DNA from: Pararhodobacter aggregans | GTDB taxonomy: Bacteria; Pseudomonadota; Alphaproteobacteria; Rhodobacterales; Rhodobacteraceae | Direction of reading: 5' to 3' | DNA length: 64,000 bases | Assembly (NCBI RefSeq): GCF_003075525.1 | Contig: NZ_QDDR01000004.1 | Span: forward strand, 62,001 to 126,000 | Part shown: in pieces, positions 51,082-60,590 of the stretch | How positions within the stretch are numbered: position 1 is the first letter of the stretch | Layout of the letters: each line of letters begins with the position of its first letter | Position numbers and translations under genes: made by a program | The notes under the pieces: model-generated | What the model was told of the DNA's origin: nothing | The model's database searches: none | What the model saw: the letters and a program-made list of their open reading frames with translations, nothing else

Positions 51082-52508
51082 GCCTCGACACCCCGGTCCA
51101 GCCAGCTTGCGTCATGGCGCCCGGGCGGGCAGGGGGGAAGCGCCCAATCGCCCGGCGTGGCCGAGAAATGCGCGAAGGGCGCGAGGTGGCGCAGAAGGCC
51201 GAAGGGGCTGTCGCGCTCGATCGACGGCGGCAGGCCCGCCGCGGTGGGGAAGGGCGCGCCCGCGTGGCGGCCGGGGCCGGTCAGCCCTTGCGACCACATG
51301 GTGACACGGGCCAGCGAGACATGGACGCGGTAGCTGCCCCCCTCGCGCGCCCGGCGCATCAGGGCGGCGATGGTGCCGGTCGCGCCCAGATAGGCGGCGA
51401 GGTAATCGGCCAGCAGGCCCGTCGGCACGTAGCGTGGCTTGCCGCACTGACCTTCCTCCAGCGCGACGCCGGTCACCGATTGCGCCAGTTGCTCGAAGCC
51501 CTTGCGCCCGGCCCAGGGTCCGGTCCGCCCCCAGCTGTCGACGCTGACATGCACCAGACCCGGATGCCCCGCCGGCAGCGCGGCAACGAGGTCCTCGGCG
51601 CTCAGGCCGAAGCCCTCCATCGCGCCGGGCCGCCAGGATTGCACGACGACATCGCCCGAGAGCGCCAGCCGCCGCATCCGCTCCAGATCGCCGGGGCGGT
51701 GGAAATCGAGATAGGCGGCGCGCTTGCCCCAGCCGGTTTCCAGCAGGAACGCCTGCGGATCGGCATGGGCGGGGGCGCTGATCCTCAGGCAATCGACTCC
51801 TTGCTCGGCCAGCGTCCGGGTCAGGATCGGCCCGGCGATGACATGGGTGAAATCGAGGACACGCAGCCCCGACAGCGGCCGCGCGGCGGCGGGCAGGGGC
51901 TGAGGCGCGCCCTCGGCGACCTTCTCGACCGTGACGAGGGGGGCGGCGGCCAGCGCCTGGCCCTGCGGATGCGCGTGCCATTCGGCACGGCTGCGGACCA
52001 TGGTCCCGGCCAGATTGGCGGCGGCAAAGGCCTCCTCCCAGTCCAGCGCATCGCGCTTGGCCACGGCGCGGGCGATGGCCTCGGGCGTGTTGGCGCAATC
52101 GAGGACGGCCAGCGCCCCGTCGCGCAGGCCCGGATAGGTGCCCATCGGGTGGAACCAGCGCCCGTCCTTCGCCTGATAGAAGGTGCTCAGCGGCGCGGCG
52201 GCGCCGGAGGCCATGGTCATGTCCTGGCCATGGCAGGACTGGAAAAGCCCGCAGCAGAGCGCATAGACCGCCGCGTTGCGGTCAAGGCTCACCGCCTGCG
52301 CCGGACCGCCCCGCCGCGCGCCGAATTCCGCCGTGGCGAGGGCCTGCGCCATCACCGCGCTGCGCGCGGCGAGCGCCAGCGCCAGGTCGGTATCCAGCGG
52401 CGGCTCCTCGCCGGTGTATCCGGCGCGGGTGGTCAGCTCGGCCAGCGGCAGGCCAAGCGGGTCCAGCACGTCCGCAAGCGCGGCGCGTTCGGTTTGGCTC
52501 AGGGGCAT
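51078..52508 (-). CDS. Class III CoA-transferase with rearranged halves
   Basis: A 476-residue CaiB/BaiF-family protein. Residues about 215-400 match the N-terminal half of normal enzymes: LSGLRVLDFTHVIAGPI, VVVQSWRPGAMEGFGLS, GLVHVSVDSWGRTGPW, then the catalytic-Asp segment TGLLADYLAAYLGATG. The preceding residues 35-205 look like the C-terminal half of the family (SLDRNAAV..., DGRWFHPMGTYP..., DWEEAF...W...HPQGQALAAAPLVTVEKV). So a C-half-like module precedes the N-half, a permutation or partial duplication. It would transfer CoA to an acid in the pathway. It ends the part of the operon shared with the importer, 11 bases from the ATPase gene. Confidence 0.87.
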   Translation of the reverse strand: MPLSQTERAALADVLDPLGLPLAELTTRAGYTGEEPPLDTDLALALAARSAVMAQALATAEFGARRGGPAQAVSLDRNAAVYALCCGLFQSCHGQDMTMASGAAAPLSTFYQAKDGRWFHPMGTYPGLRDGALAVLDCANTPEAIARAVAKRDALDWEEAFAAANLAGTMVRSRAEWHAHPQGQALAAAPLVTVEKVAEGAPQPLPAAARPLSGLRVLDFTHVIAGPILTRTLAEQGVDCLRISAPAHADPQAFLLETGWGKRAAYLDFHRPGDLERMRRLALSGDVVVQSWRPGAMEGFGLSAEDLVAALPAGHPGLVHVSVDSWGRTGPWAGRKGFEQLAQSVTGVALEEGQCGKPRYVPTGLLADYLAAYLGATGTIAALMRRAREGGSYRVHVSLARVTMWSQGLTGPGRHAGAPFPTAAGLPPSIERDSPFGLLRHLAPFAHFSATPGDWALPPCPPGRHDASWLDRGVEA

Positions 52509-52519
52509 GTCGGGGCCTT

Positions 52520-53248
52520 TCAGTGTCCGAGAATGTCTTGCAGGAAGGCGCGCGCCCGCGCGCTTTCGGGGGCGGTGAAGAATTGCGCGGGGGTTGTGTC
52601 CTCGACAATGGCGCCCTCGGCCATGAAGATGATCCGGCTGGCCACGTCGCGGGCAAAGCCCATCTCGTGGGTGACGCAGAGCATGGTCATGCCGTCCTGC
52701 GCCAGCTCGCGGATCACCGCCAGAACCTCGCCCACCATCTCGGGGTCGAGGGCCGAGGTCGGCTCGTCAAACAACAGCACCGGCGGCTCCATGGCCAGCG
52801 CCCGGGCGATGGCGATGCGCTGCTGCTGGCCGCCCGAAAGCGTGTCGGTGTGGACGTCGCGCTTGTCGCGCAGCCCCACCCGGTCGAGGAGTTGCATCGC
52901 CTTGGCCTCGGCCGCCTCGCGGGTCAGGCCCTTCAGCTTGCGGGGCGCCAGCGTGATGTTGTCGATCACCGACAGATGCGGGAACAGGTTGAACTGCTGG
53001 AAGACGAAGCCGATCCCCTGTCGCAGCGCGCGGATCTCGCTGGTCTTGGGGTCAATGGTCTTGCCGTCGACGGTGATACTGCCCCTGTCGATGCTCTCCA
53101 GCCCGTTGATCGTGCGCAAGAGCGTGGTCTTGCCGGATCCCGAGGGGCCGCAGAGCACCAGCACCTCGCCGGTCTGGACCGTCAGGCTGATGTCCTTGAG
53201 GACGTGCAGCCGGTCGAAATGCTTGTCGAGATGGGAAATGGCGATCAT
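52520..53248 (-). CDS. glnQ-like: Polar amino acid ABC transporter ATPase
   Basis: A 242-residue ATPase of the GlnQ/HisP group. Walker [10 protein letters not shown] (34-42), signature LSGGQQQR, Walker [14 protein letters not shown] and the His switch (VTHEMGF) are all intact. It overlaps the permease by ATGA and completes a four-gene importer with two permeases and a binding protein. Confidence 0.95.
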   Translation of the reverse strand: MIAISHLDKHFDRLHVLKDISLTVQTGEVLVLCGPSGSGKTTLLRTINGLESIDRGSITVDGKTIDPKTSEIRALRQGIGFVFQQFNLFPHLSVIDNITLAPRKLKGLTREAAEAKAMQLLDRVGLRDKRDVHTDTLSGGQQQRIAIARALAMEPPVLLFDEPTSALDPEMVGEVLAVIRELAQDGMTMLCVTHEMGFARDVASRIIFMAEGAIVEDTTPAQFFTAPESARARAFLQDILGH

Positions 53249-53949
53249 GAGGCAGGTTCCAAAGCGATTTTCGCCGTGCGGCGGCCGCGCCGTTCCAGAC
53301 GGCGGCCCAGCAGCAGAAGCGGATAGCAGAGGGCGAAATAGGCGAGCGCCAGCAGCGCATAGGCCTGGATCGCCTGACCGGGCAGGTTGTTGGCGAGATC
53401 GAGGAAGGTCTGCGTGGCCTCGGTCGCGCCGATGGCGGCCCCCAGCGCGGTTTCCTTGATGAGAAGCGACAGCTGGCTGACCAGACTGGGCAGCATGTTG
53501 CGCAAGGCCTGCGGCAGGATGATGAAGCGCATGGTCTGCACCGGGCCGAAGCCCAGCGACATCGCCGCCTCGGTCTGGCCGCGGGGCAGGGCGTCGATGC
53601 CCGCCACGACGATCTTCGAGATATAGGCGCCGTTGAACAGGACCAGCGTGATGAGCATGGTGATCGCGGGCGGGAAGGAGACGCCAAGCGCCGCGGGCAG
53701 CAGGAAATAGACCCAGAGCACATGCAGGAGCAGCGGCACCGAGCGGATGTAGAAGATGATCAGCTCGGCCAGCGCCCGCACCGGCTTCAACCGGCTGCGC
53801 AGCGGCACGGCCATCAGCAAGCCAACGGGCATCGCCAGCACCAGCCCGCTCACCGCCAGCACCAGTGTCAGCGCCAGACCGCCCAGCGGCGTATGCGGGA
53901 AGCCGCCGATCAGCAGTTGCAGCCAGTATTCCTGAAGGATCTCGATCAT
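53245..53949 (-). CDS. Polar amino acid ABC permease
   Basis: A 234-residue permease of the HisMQ family with about five helices. The ATPase-contact EAA-like loop is [29 protein letters not shown]. It overlaps both the ATPase gene and the other permease gene by ATGA. Confidence 0.95.
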   Translation of the reverse strand: MIEILQEYWLQLLIGGFPHTPLGGLALTLVLAVSGLVLAMPVGLLMAVPLRSRLKPVRALAELIIFYIRSVPLLLHVLWVYFLLPAALGVSFPPAITMLITLVLFNGAYISKIVVAGIDALPRGQTEAAMSLGFGPVQTMRFIILPQALRNMLPSLVSQLSLLIKETALGAAIGATEATQTFLDLANNLPGQAIQAYALLALAYFALCYPLLLLGRRLERRGRRTAKIALEPAS

Positions 53950-54641
53950 GCCTGCGCCCCCCGGGATTTGACGGCGGTGCGGCTGTAGGCGCGGCTGGCC
54001 AGCGTCAGCACGGTGCAGATCGCCAGATAGACGAGGGTCGCCGAGGCATAGGGCAGGAAGGGCTCATAGGTGATGTCCTGGATGCGCTGCGCCTGGTAGA
54101 CCAGCTCGGGCACGCCGATCATCAGCGCGATCGAGGTGTTCTTGGTGATGGTCATCGCCTGACCCAGCAGCGGCGGGACCGAGATGCGGAAGGCCTGTGG
54201 CAGGATCACGTAGCGGAAGGTCTCGAGGCCGGAGAAACCCAGCGACAGCGAGGCTTCGGTCTGGCCCTTGGGGATCGACCGGAGGCCCGAGCGCAGATCC
54301 TCGGAAATGAAGGCGCCCGCGTAGATCGAGATGGCGATGGCAGCGCAGATGAAGTTCACGTCCCGGGCATAAAGCCACATCCGCGGCCCGTCGGGCAGCA
54401 GTTCGGGCGCGCCGAAATACCAGAAGATGACATGCACCAGCAGCGGCACCGAGCGGATGGCGTCGACCAGCAGGCCCACGGCCTGCCGGACGATCCAGAA
54501 GGGCGACAGCCGGATCAGCGTCAGAAGGACGCCGATCACGAAGCCCGCCGCCAGCGTGACCCCGCTCAATTGCAGGGTGACGGTCAATCCCTTGAGCAAC
54601 AGCTCGCCGTATCGACCGCTCAGAAACTCGATCAGGGTCAC
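53946..54641 (-). CDS. Polar amino acid ABC permease
   Basis: A 231-residue HisMQ-type permease. The contact loop [31 protein letters not shown] is clear, after [23 protein letters not shown], typical of amino-acid permeases. It lies 12 bases downstream of the binding-protein gene. Confidence 0.95.
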   Translation of the reverse strand: MTLIEFLSGRYGELLLKGLTVTLQLSGVTLAAGFVIGVLLTLIRLSPFWIVRQAVGLLVDAIRSVPLLVHVIFWYFGAPELLPDGPRMWLYARDVNFICAAIAISIYAGAFISEDLRSGLRSIPKGQTEASLSLGFSGLETFRYVILPQAFRISVPPLLGQAMTITKNTSIALMIGVPELVYQAQRIQDITYEPFLPYASATLVYLAICTVLTLASRAYSRTAVKSRGAQA

Positions 54642-54653
54642 GCGGCGGGGTCC

Positions 54654-55472
54654 TTACTCGGCGGGCTGGTTGTCGGCGGAAATGGTGAAGCTGCGCTCCA
54701 TCTGCATCGGCGTCGCGGCACCAAAGAAGCGGTCGAAGCTGGCCACGGCGCTGCCATCGGCCTCCATCCCCAGAAGCGCCTCGTTCACCGCCGCGCGCAG
54801 CGCCGGTTCGTCCTTGCGCAGGCCGACACCCAGCCAGTCGTCGGTCAGGAAGCCGTCGAGCAGGTGGTATTCACCCGGCGCGCCGCTCATCTGGCCCAGA
54901 AGCGTGCTCTCGTCGCCCGCCATCGCCTGCACCATGCCCCGCTGCAACGCGAGGAAGGTATTGGCCGGGTTGGGGAAGCCGACGGTGGTGGCCTCGGGGT
55001 AGCGCTCGGCGACGATCATCGAGGCCATGCCGCTTTCCGGCACGGCGATGCGGCGGCCTTCCAGCTGGTCCAGTGCGGTGATCTCGCTGCTGTTCGGCAC
55101 GGCGACGCGGACGCCGGTACGGAAATAGGGGATCGAGAAATCGACCTGCTGCGCCCGTTCGGGGGTGATGGTCAGCGCCGCGGTGGCGATGTCGATGCGG
55201 CCCGCCGTCAGGTCGGGGATGCGCGAGGCGCCGGTAACATAGCGCAATTCGGGCGTCACGCCGATATGGGCGGCGATGGCGTTGCAGACATCGACGTCAA
55301 AGCCCACGGGCGTGCGCTCGTTGCCGTTTTCCAGGAACGAGAAGGGCACGTAGTTGGACGGCACGCCGCAGACCAGCACCCCGGCGGCGCGGATATCGTC
55401 AAGCTGGTCGGCCTGGGCGGCACCAGCCACAGCAAGGCAGGCGCCTGCCAGCAGGATCGTGCGCAAAGTCAT
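54654..55472 (-). CDS. Polar amino acid ABC substrate-binding protein
   Basis: A 272-residue SBP_bac_3 periplasmic protein. Signal peptide residues 1-21 (ACLAVAGAAQA), mature start DQLDDIRAAGVLVCGVPSNYVPFSF. The ligand Asp/Arg positions lie in GFDVDVCNAIAAHIGV and ALTITPERAQQVDFSIPYF, typical of amino-acid binders. It is the promoter-proximal gene of a seven-gene operon that continues into CoA-transferase, PLP enzyme and crotonase, so its ligand is probably the substrate of those enzymes. Confidence 0.95.
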   Translation of the reverse strand: MTLRTILLAGACLAVAGAAQADQLDDIRAAGVLVCGVPSNYVPFSFLENGNERTPVGFDVDVCNAIAAHIGVTPELRYVTGASRIPDLTAGRIDIATAALTITPERAQQVDFSIPYFRTGVRVAVPNSSEITALDQLEGRRIAVPESGMASMIVAERYPEATTVGFPNPANTFLALQRGMVQAMAGDESTLLGQMSGAPGEYHLLDGFLTDDWLGVGLRKDEPALRAAVNEALLGMEADGSAVASFDRFFGAATPMQMERSFTISADNQPAE

Positions 55473-55496
55473 GGTCTTCTCTCCCTTGGATGAGGT

Positions 55497-55516
55497 GGAA
55501 ATTCAAAAGAATTTCC
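55497..55516. promoter_or_regulatory. Perfect inverted repeat upstream of amino-acid ABC operon
   Basis: GGAAATTC-AAAA-GAATTTCC: 8-base perfect arms, 24 bases upstream of the binding-protein start codon. Such AT-rich perfect symmetry is unusual in this GC-rich window. It may be an operator or an attenuating hairpin in the leader. Confidence 0.6.
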
Positions 55517-55592
55517 TTGTCCTTGCGGCAGTGGCATGCCGCGAAATCACGCTCCGAACATTCAGCTTTCAACGGAAGACCACAAGAAAATT

Positions 55593-55629
55593 CTCATTGC
55601 GCATTATCAAGTCTGGGCTTAGCAATGAG
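55593..55629. promoter_or_regulatory. Probable LysR-type binding region
   Basis: Perfect 8-base inverted repeat CTCATTGC-N21-GCAATGAG in the divergent gap between the ABC operon and the LysR gene, with ATTAT and T-N11-A type sequence inside. Position fits a LysR activation site. Confidence 0.55.
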
Positions 55630-55666
55630 GGATCGGAACAGCGCCGGTATGCCGCGCGGGAGCGTC

Positions 55667-56557
55667 ATGTTCAACCTCACCCTCCGCCAGCTGCGCGCCA
55701 TCCACACCATCAACGATTGCGGCAGTTTCGCCGCCGCGGCGCGCGGGCTGAACGTCTCGGCCGCGGCGCTGAGCGCGATGATGCGCGAGGCCGAGGCCGC
55801 GATCGGCTTTCGGCTCTTTGAACGGACCACCCGCTCGCTGCGCCTGACCGATACCGGGGCCGAGTTCCTGCCCCATGTGCAGCGCATCCTGGCCGAGCTC
55901 GAACGGGCCGACGCCTTCATCCAGCGCCAGCGCGAGGGCGAAAGCGCGACCCTGCGCATCGCCGCCACGCAATTCCTGTCCTGCGCCGTGCTGCCGCCGC
56001 TGCTCTATGCCTTCCGCAACGCCGTGCCCGAGGCCCGGATCCAGATGATCGACAGCGCCATCGATGACGTGATCGAGACCGTGCGCTCGGGCAAGGCCGA
56101 TCTGGGTGTCTATCTGGACGTGGACAGCGACGAGGGGCTGGAGGCGGTGCCGCTCTTCCGCTCGCCGCTCTGCGTGGTGCTGGGACAGACCCATCCCTTG
56201 GCCGATCAGCCCAGCATCACCTGGTCGCAGCTGGCCGGGCACAACATCATCTATGTCGGCCGCGAACAGAACCTGCGCCAGAATCTGGCCGAGGCGCAGG
56301 TCGATCTGGACATTCTGCCCCACCAGCAGGTCGCGCATGGGACCAGTGCGCTGACCCTCGTCGCCGCGGGCGAGGGGATCGCGGTGATGACGCGCTATGT
56401 GCAGCCGATGCTGCCGATCTATGGCTTGCGGATGGTGCCGCTGGTCGAACCCTCGCTGGACCGGCAGGTGATGGTGATCCACCGCCGCAAGCCGCATCTG
56501 TCGCGGCTGTCGCGGAAGTTCGTGGCCTTCGCGCAGGCAACGCGGCTGGGGGATTGA
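55667..56557 (+). CDS. LysR family regulator
   Basis: A 296-residue LysR protein. The N-terminal winged HTH is [65 protein letters not shown]. The effector domain follows (residues 90-295). The start at 55667 has GGGAG upstream; an in-frame Met at 55649 is possible. It is divergent from the amino-acid importer operon and probably activates it, with the imported compound or a product as co-inducer (inference). Confidence 0.93.
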   Translation: MFNLTLRQLRAIHTINDCGSFAAAARGLNVSAAALSAMMREAEAAIGFRLFERTTRSLRLTDTGAEFLPHVQRILAELERADAFIQRQREGESATLRIAATQFLSCAVLPPLLYAFRNAVPEARIQMIDSAIDDVIETVRSGKADLGVYLDVDSDEGLEAVPLFRSPLCVVLGQTHPLADQPSITWSQLAGHNIIYVGREQNLRQNLAEAQVDLDILPHQQVAHGTSALTLVAAGEGIAVMTRYVQPMLPIYGLRMVPLVEPSLDRQVMVIHRRKPHLSRLSRKFVAFAQATRLGD

Positions 56558-56569
56558 GCGTCGCTGCCG

Positions 56570-57330
56570 GGGCGGCGGCCCGCCCCGTGTCCAGCTGCCC
56601 GTCGCGGAGCCCGGCATCGACACCGCCCGCCGCGGCCGGGGTCTTGTGGGTCTCGGCAACCCGGCCGTTCGGCATGACCACGATCAGGCCGGCGTCGCGG
56701 ATGCTCGAGAGGCGGTGCGCGATGGTGATCGTCGGGCGGCCCTTCGACGGCCCGTCCAGCGCCTGCGGCATGGTGCGTTCGGTCCGGGTATCGAGGGCGC
56801 TTGTCGCCTCGTCCAGCAGCAGGATCGGCGGATCGCGCGGCAGCGCGCGGGCCCGCGCCAGCCGCTGCTTCTCGCCACCCGAGAAGTGGAAGCCGCCTTC
56901 GCACAGAAACTGCTCCTGCAAAGCGATCATCGTCAGCAGCGTCAGGGCGGCCAGCGCGAAGCCGATCAGCGACCATTGCCAGTCGCCTGCGGTGTGCGAG
57001 CGGACCTCCAGCCCGGCCAGACCGCGCGGGATGCGGGCGAAGCGCTGCGCGAGCCAGGGACCGCGCCCTATGGTGCGGGCAAGGATGATGCCCGGGGGCG
57101 GAGAGCGTCTCGTGCGCCGCGGCGGGCATGTCGGCGGCGCGCCCCTGCGGCCCACAGATAAGCGCCTCGCGCAGCCTTGCGGCCGGGGCGCTGATCTGCA
57201 CGGTCACCGGCCCGATCACGGGGACGAAGGCGGCCAGCCGCCAGCCCAGAAGCACGATCGCCACCGCCGCCAGCACCACCGCGCCGAGCGAGCGCCCCAG
57301 CGCCGAGCCCTCGGGCAGGCCTCGCTGTCT
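56570..57330 (-). pseudogene. Remnant of ABC exporter
   Basis: Fragments of a fused ABC exporter. The ATPase C-terminal half is readable at about 56639-56909 on the minus strand ([45 protein letters not shown]), but the Walker A part is missing. Upstream, membrane-like sequence lies in different frames (LAAVAIVLLGWRLAAFVPVIG near 57230-57290; [19 protein letters not shown] near 56910-56985). No single frame joins them, so it is a decayed gene with deletions and frameshifts, next to remnants of other efflux genes. Confidence 0.75.
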
Positions 57331-58150
57331 ATCACCGCGCGATGGGCCTGCGACAACGACCGCGCCAGCCGCTCCATCTCGGCCATGGCGCCGCCGCGGG
57401 AGACCCCGCTTGCCCCCTCGCCCGCGGCGATCTCCGCGTCCAGGGTGGTCCGGCGGATGTCCCCGTCGAGCGTGCCGGTGAAGGCCTGCCCCGCATTCGG
57501 ATCCGAGCCGGAAATGCCGAAGCCCAGGATCACCGTCTTCTCGCGGATGTCGGGGCGGGTCGGGGTAGGGGCCTCGCAGGCGGCGATCATGGCGGGGGTG
57601 CGGTCGGCGGTGGCCCCGGCGGGCAGATCGAACATGGCCATGAAACTGCCCTGATCCCTTTCGGGGACGAACGAGGTCGGGATCCGGGCACAGCCCACAT
57701 CCAGTACCGCGATCAGGGCGACATAGAGGACCGGCATCCGCCCGCCACGGCGCAGGGTGACGCCGACCCAGCCGCCATAGCGCCGGGTCAGCGCGTCGAG
57801 GCGGCGGTTGAACCGGCCGAAGAAGCCGCGCGCCGCGCCGTGCCGGGTGACCGGTTGCAGGAGCGTGTCGCAGTGCGCGGGGGTCCCCGGCAAGGCGATG
57901 GGCGCGGCGATGGTCGGGATCAGCCTGTAGCGCGGCTTTGCAGGAAAAGCAGGATCACCAGGAAGATCATCCCCATCGCCTCGAACAGGGTCTGGATCAC
58001 CCTGGTGATCGAGACCCCCACGTAAGGCGCGGTGTTGTACGAGAGCGAGACCTCCATATCCGCGGGCATCGACTGGCGCGGGATGGCAAGGATCCCGGCC
58101 ACGCGATGACGATGGCGATGAGCGAGGCGCAGGATGAAGAACCGGGGCAT
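57216..58150 (-). pseudogene. Remnant of RND efflux pump (AcrB family)
   Basis: Decayed RND permease in at least two frames. 57920-58150 carries an N-terminal piece (MPRFFILRL, then MPADMEVSLSYNTAPYVGVSITRVIQTLFEAMG and LVILLFLQSRAT), with a jump that removes most of the first porter domain. A frameshift near 57940 leads to LIPTIAAPIALPGT and then, after another deletion, PVTRHGAARGFFGRFNRRLDALTRRYGGWV and FVPERDQGSFMAMFDLPAGAT (57216-57893). Full RND pumps have about 1,040 residues; here some 300 are left. The C-terminal membrane domain is absent. Confidence 0.85.
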
Positions 58151-58162
58151 GGGATCCGCTTC

Positions 58163-58945
58163 TCAGTAATGGGGATCGGAGGGGAGCACCCCGTCCGTCC
58201 GGGTGCTGGCCGGAACGGTCATTCCCTCGGGCATGCGGTGTTGCCTGCGGATTGCCAGCACCTCGCCCGGTGGCAGACCCGAGGCGACGATGACCCGCTC
58301 GCCCCTACTCACGTCACGGCGCGTGGCCTCGCTCCCGGGCGAGACGACGACAAGCTGGGCGCCGCCACCCCCCGTGCGCAGGACGGCTTCCCCGGGCACC
58401 AGCGGCGCGCCGGGAAGAACCCCGCGCGGCACGCTGGCGCGGGCGAACATGCCGGGCAGCAGGGTCAGGTCGGGCGTGTCGGCCTCGATCCGCAGGCTGG
58501 CTTAGCGGTTTCCAGGGTCGACGATCACGTCCGAGGATCGGACAAGGCCCGTCAGCGGCGCGGCCCCGTGCCAGGACACCAGCAGCCGGAGCGGGCCCAG
58601 CCCGTCCGCGGCGGCGATCAGCGCCGCGTCCAGAACATCCGCGGGCAGGCGGAGGTCGACGAAGACCGTGTAGAGAGCCTGAACCGCCGCCAGCGCCCCG
58701 TCGCCGCCCGGTGCCGCCAGCCCGCCAATGTCGGCCAGCCCGGCGCTGACATGGCCGTTGATCGGGCTGCGCCGCGTGGCGAAATCCGGCTCCAGCCGTT
58801 TGCGGGTCACCAGGGCGCGGGCTTCGGGGCCGCCGGCGTCGGCCAGCAACAGCTCGTCATGCGCTGTATCGCTGCGCTCGCGGCTGATGGCATTCTTGGC
58901 CAGCAGGGCAAGGACCAGAAGGGTCGAGAGGCTGCGGCGGGCCAT
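58163..58945 (-). pseudogene. Remnant of RND membrane-fusion adaptor (HlyD/AcrA family)
   Basis: Decayed periplasmic adaptor gene. A signal-like start at 58945 (MARRSLSTLLVLALLA) runs straight into hairpin sequence (NAISRERSDTAHDELLLADA), so the barrel-sandwich N-terminus is deleted. Then come FATRRSPINGHVS, ALYTVFVDLRLPADVL and PLTGLVRSSDVIVDPGNR. An in-frame TAA (58502-58504) follows, after which the same frame continues with ASLRIEADTPDLTLLPGMFARASVPRG to 58163. One nonsense mutation plus one deletion; the order adaptor then pump matches an intact ancestor operon. Confidence 0.85.
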
Positions 58946-59145
58946 ATTGCTGCCCATGAGTGGCACGGGGTCAGCCTGTGGCCCCCTCGGGTGGACGAAT
59001 GGCTCAGGTTCTCTGGAAATCATGGGAAGGCCGCCGAAAACGCGCCGCGGATCCCTGCCGCCCCCCGAAAATGTCGCCATTCTTCAAGACCCAGAGGGGC
59101 GTCTTGGCCGATAGGGGGGCCGAACACCTCTGCAGGAGCCGAACC

Positions 59146-59541
59146 TTGAAATTCCGATACACGATCCTCTATGTCGATGACGTCCCGGGCACGGTCGATT
59201 TCTTCCGGCGCGCCTTTGGCCTGCCACTCGGCATGCTGCACGAGGGGGGCGATTACGCCGAACTGGCGACCGGCGGGACCAGGCTCGCCTTTTCCTCGAC
59301 CGCGCTCATGCGGCAACTGGGAAAGACCCCGGCCGCGCCCTCGATCAACGCTCCGACCTTCGAGATCGCCTTCGAGGTGGCCGATGTGGCGGGGGCACTT
59401 GCCCGGGCCCTCGATGCCGGGGCGACGCTGGTGCAGGACCTGCGGCACGAGCCCTGGGGTCAGACCACGTCCTATGTCAGCGATCCGAACGGCTATCTGA
59501 TCGAAATCTGCTCACCCGTTCAGGCCCCGGACGAAAGCTGA
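59146..59541 (+). CDS. VOC family protein, TTG start
   Basis: A 131-residue VOC/glyoxalase-like protein. It starts at TTG 59146 (AGGAG 7 bases upstream), giving the canonical KFRYTILYVDDVPGTVDFFRRAFGL; earlier Mets add unrelated sequence. The second half has FEIAFEVADVAGALARALDAGA and the end WGQTTSYVSDPNGYLIEIC with the metal-ligand Glu. Function unknown; it is followed 1 base later by a DUF1801-type gene. Confidence 0.88.
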   Translation: MKFRYTILYVDDVPGTVDFFRRAFGLPLGMLHEGGDYAELATGGTRLAFSSTALMRQLGKTPAAPSINAPTFEIAFEVADVAGALARALDAGATLVQDLRHEPWGQTTSYVSDPNGYLIEICSPVQAPDES

Positions 59542-59542
59542 G

Positions 59543-59863
59543 ATGGATGCGTCAGACAAGGCCCGGATCCTCGATACGCTGCACACGATCATCATCTCTC
59601 TGTGCCCGGATGCCGCGTTTCTGGACAAGTACGGCGGCGAGGTTGTCGAGCGGGTGGCAGGCGGGCCAGAAGCGCCTTTCTGCGGGATCTTCGCCCATGC
59701 GCGGCACGTCTCGCTCGAGTTCTCGCAAGGGGCGCGCCTCGATGATCCCCGTGGCCTGCTGGAAGGGTCCGGCACGCAGCGGCGGCACCTGAAACTGCGA
59801 TCCGTTGCGGATATCGAGGCCAAGGCCTGCCGGGCCTTTCTGGAACAGGCCGGCCGTCTATAG
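59543..59863 (+). CDS. DUF1801-like protein (106 aa)
   Basis: A 106-residue protein of the DUF1801/YdhG-like type (GIFAHARHVSLEFSQGARLDDPRGLLEGSGTQRRHLKLRSVADIE). The family is of unknown biochemical role and small size. It is probably co-transcribed with the VOC gene (1-base gap). Its end overlaps the convergent AraC gene by 6 bases. Confidence 0.8.
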   Translation: MDASDKARILDTLHTIIISLCPDAAFLDKYGGEVVERVAGGPEAPFCGIFAHARHVSLEFSQGARLDDPRGLLEGSGTQRRHLKLRSVADIEAKACRAFLEQAGRL

Positions 59864-60502
59864 CCCGGCGGGTTCGGGCCAGTTGCCCAGCCCGGGCGCG
59901 AGGATCTGCTCAAGCCGGGCCGGATCGGCGCGCAGCCGGGCGGGGCTCTGGCCGAACCACCGGACAAACTCGCGCGTCATATGCGCCTGATCGCTGTAGT
60001 CGAAGGCAACGGCGATCTCGATCAGGGGCAGGGTGCCGGGAAGGGCCTGGGCCGCGCGCCGGGCCCGGCCCAGTTGCCGCCAGAAATCGGGGCTGGGCAG
60101 GGACAGGCCCGCGAACCGCCGCTGGAAGGTGCGCAGGGTGACCCCGCTTTGCCGCGCGACCCCGGCGACCGTTGCCGCCGGACAACCGAGTGCGCCGATG
60201 GCGTCGCTCAGGTCGGGATCGCAGCGGACCTCGGAGCCGAGGATCTCGGCCACAGGCGCCGCCTTCTCGTGCAACGCGGCGAGGGCCGCGGGTGACAGGA
60301 TGCTGCCAGGCGACAGCCGGTAGCCGGTCAGGCTGGTTCCGGCGGCCAGTTCGACGCTGCGCGGGGCGCTGTCCCAGCCGGTGTAAAGGACCTCCTGCGG
60401 GTCGTTGCCACGCGCGGCAACGATGATGTCCCGGCAGCCATCCGGCAGCACAGACGCGCCCTCGGGCTCTGTCGTCCTGTGTTCCCATCGCAGATACAGC
60501 AC
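59858..60502 (-). CDS. AraC family regulator, GTG start
   Basis: A 214-residue AraC-type regulator with a short N-terminal domain (DUF6597-like: SVLPDGCRDIIVAARG, residues 18-33) and a C-terminal HTH pair (VAGVARQSGVTLRTFQRRFAGLSLPSPDFWRQLGRARRA and IEIAVAFDYSDQAHMTREFVRWFGQSPARLR). The start is GTG at 60502. It is convergent with the VOC/DUF1801 pair and downstream of the TRAP operon on the same strand; targets are unknown. Confidence 0.9.
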   Translation of the reverse strand: MLYLRWEHRTTEPEGASVLPDGCRDIIVAARGNDPQEVLYTGWDSAPRSVELAAGTSLTGYRLSPGSILSPAALAALHEKAAPVAEILGSEVRCDPDLSDAIGALGCPAATVAGVARQSGVTLRTFQRRFAGLSLPSPDFWRQLGRARRAAQALPGTLPLIEIAVAFDYSDQAHMTREFVRWFGQSPARLRADPARLEQILAPGLGNWPEPAGL

Positions 60503-60590
60503 CGTCGAGACCCCTCATCATCGTCCGTTGCCGGACAGGTTCCACAAATGGCGCGCCCTGTCCAACAGCGGTTTCCGCCTCTGCGGGGGG

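Noticed and set aside
56247-57155. A functional ABC ATPase gene on the minus strand
   Set aside because: The frame has signature and Walker B but no Walker A, continues into sequence antisense to the LysR gene, and the neighbouring efflux genes are also broken.
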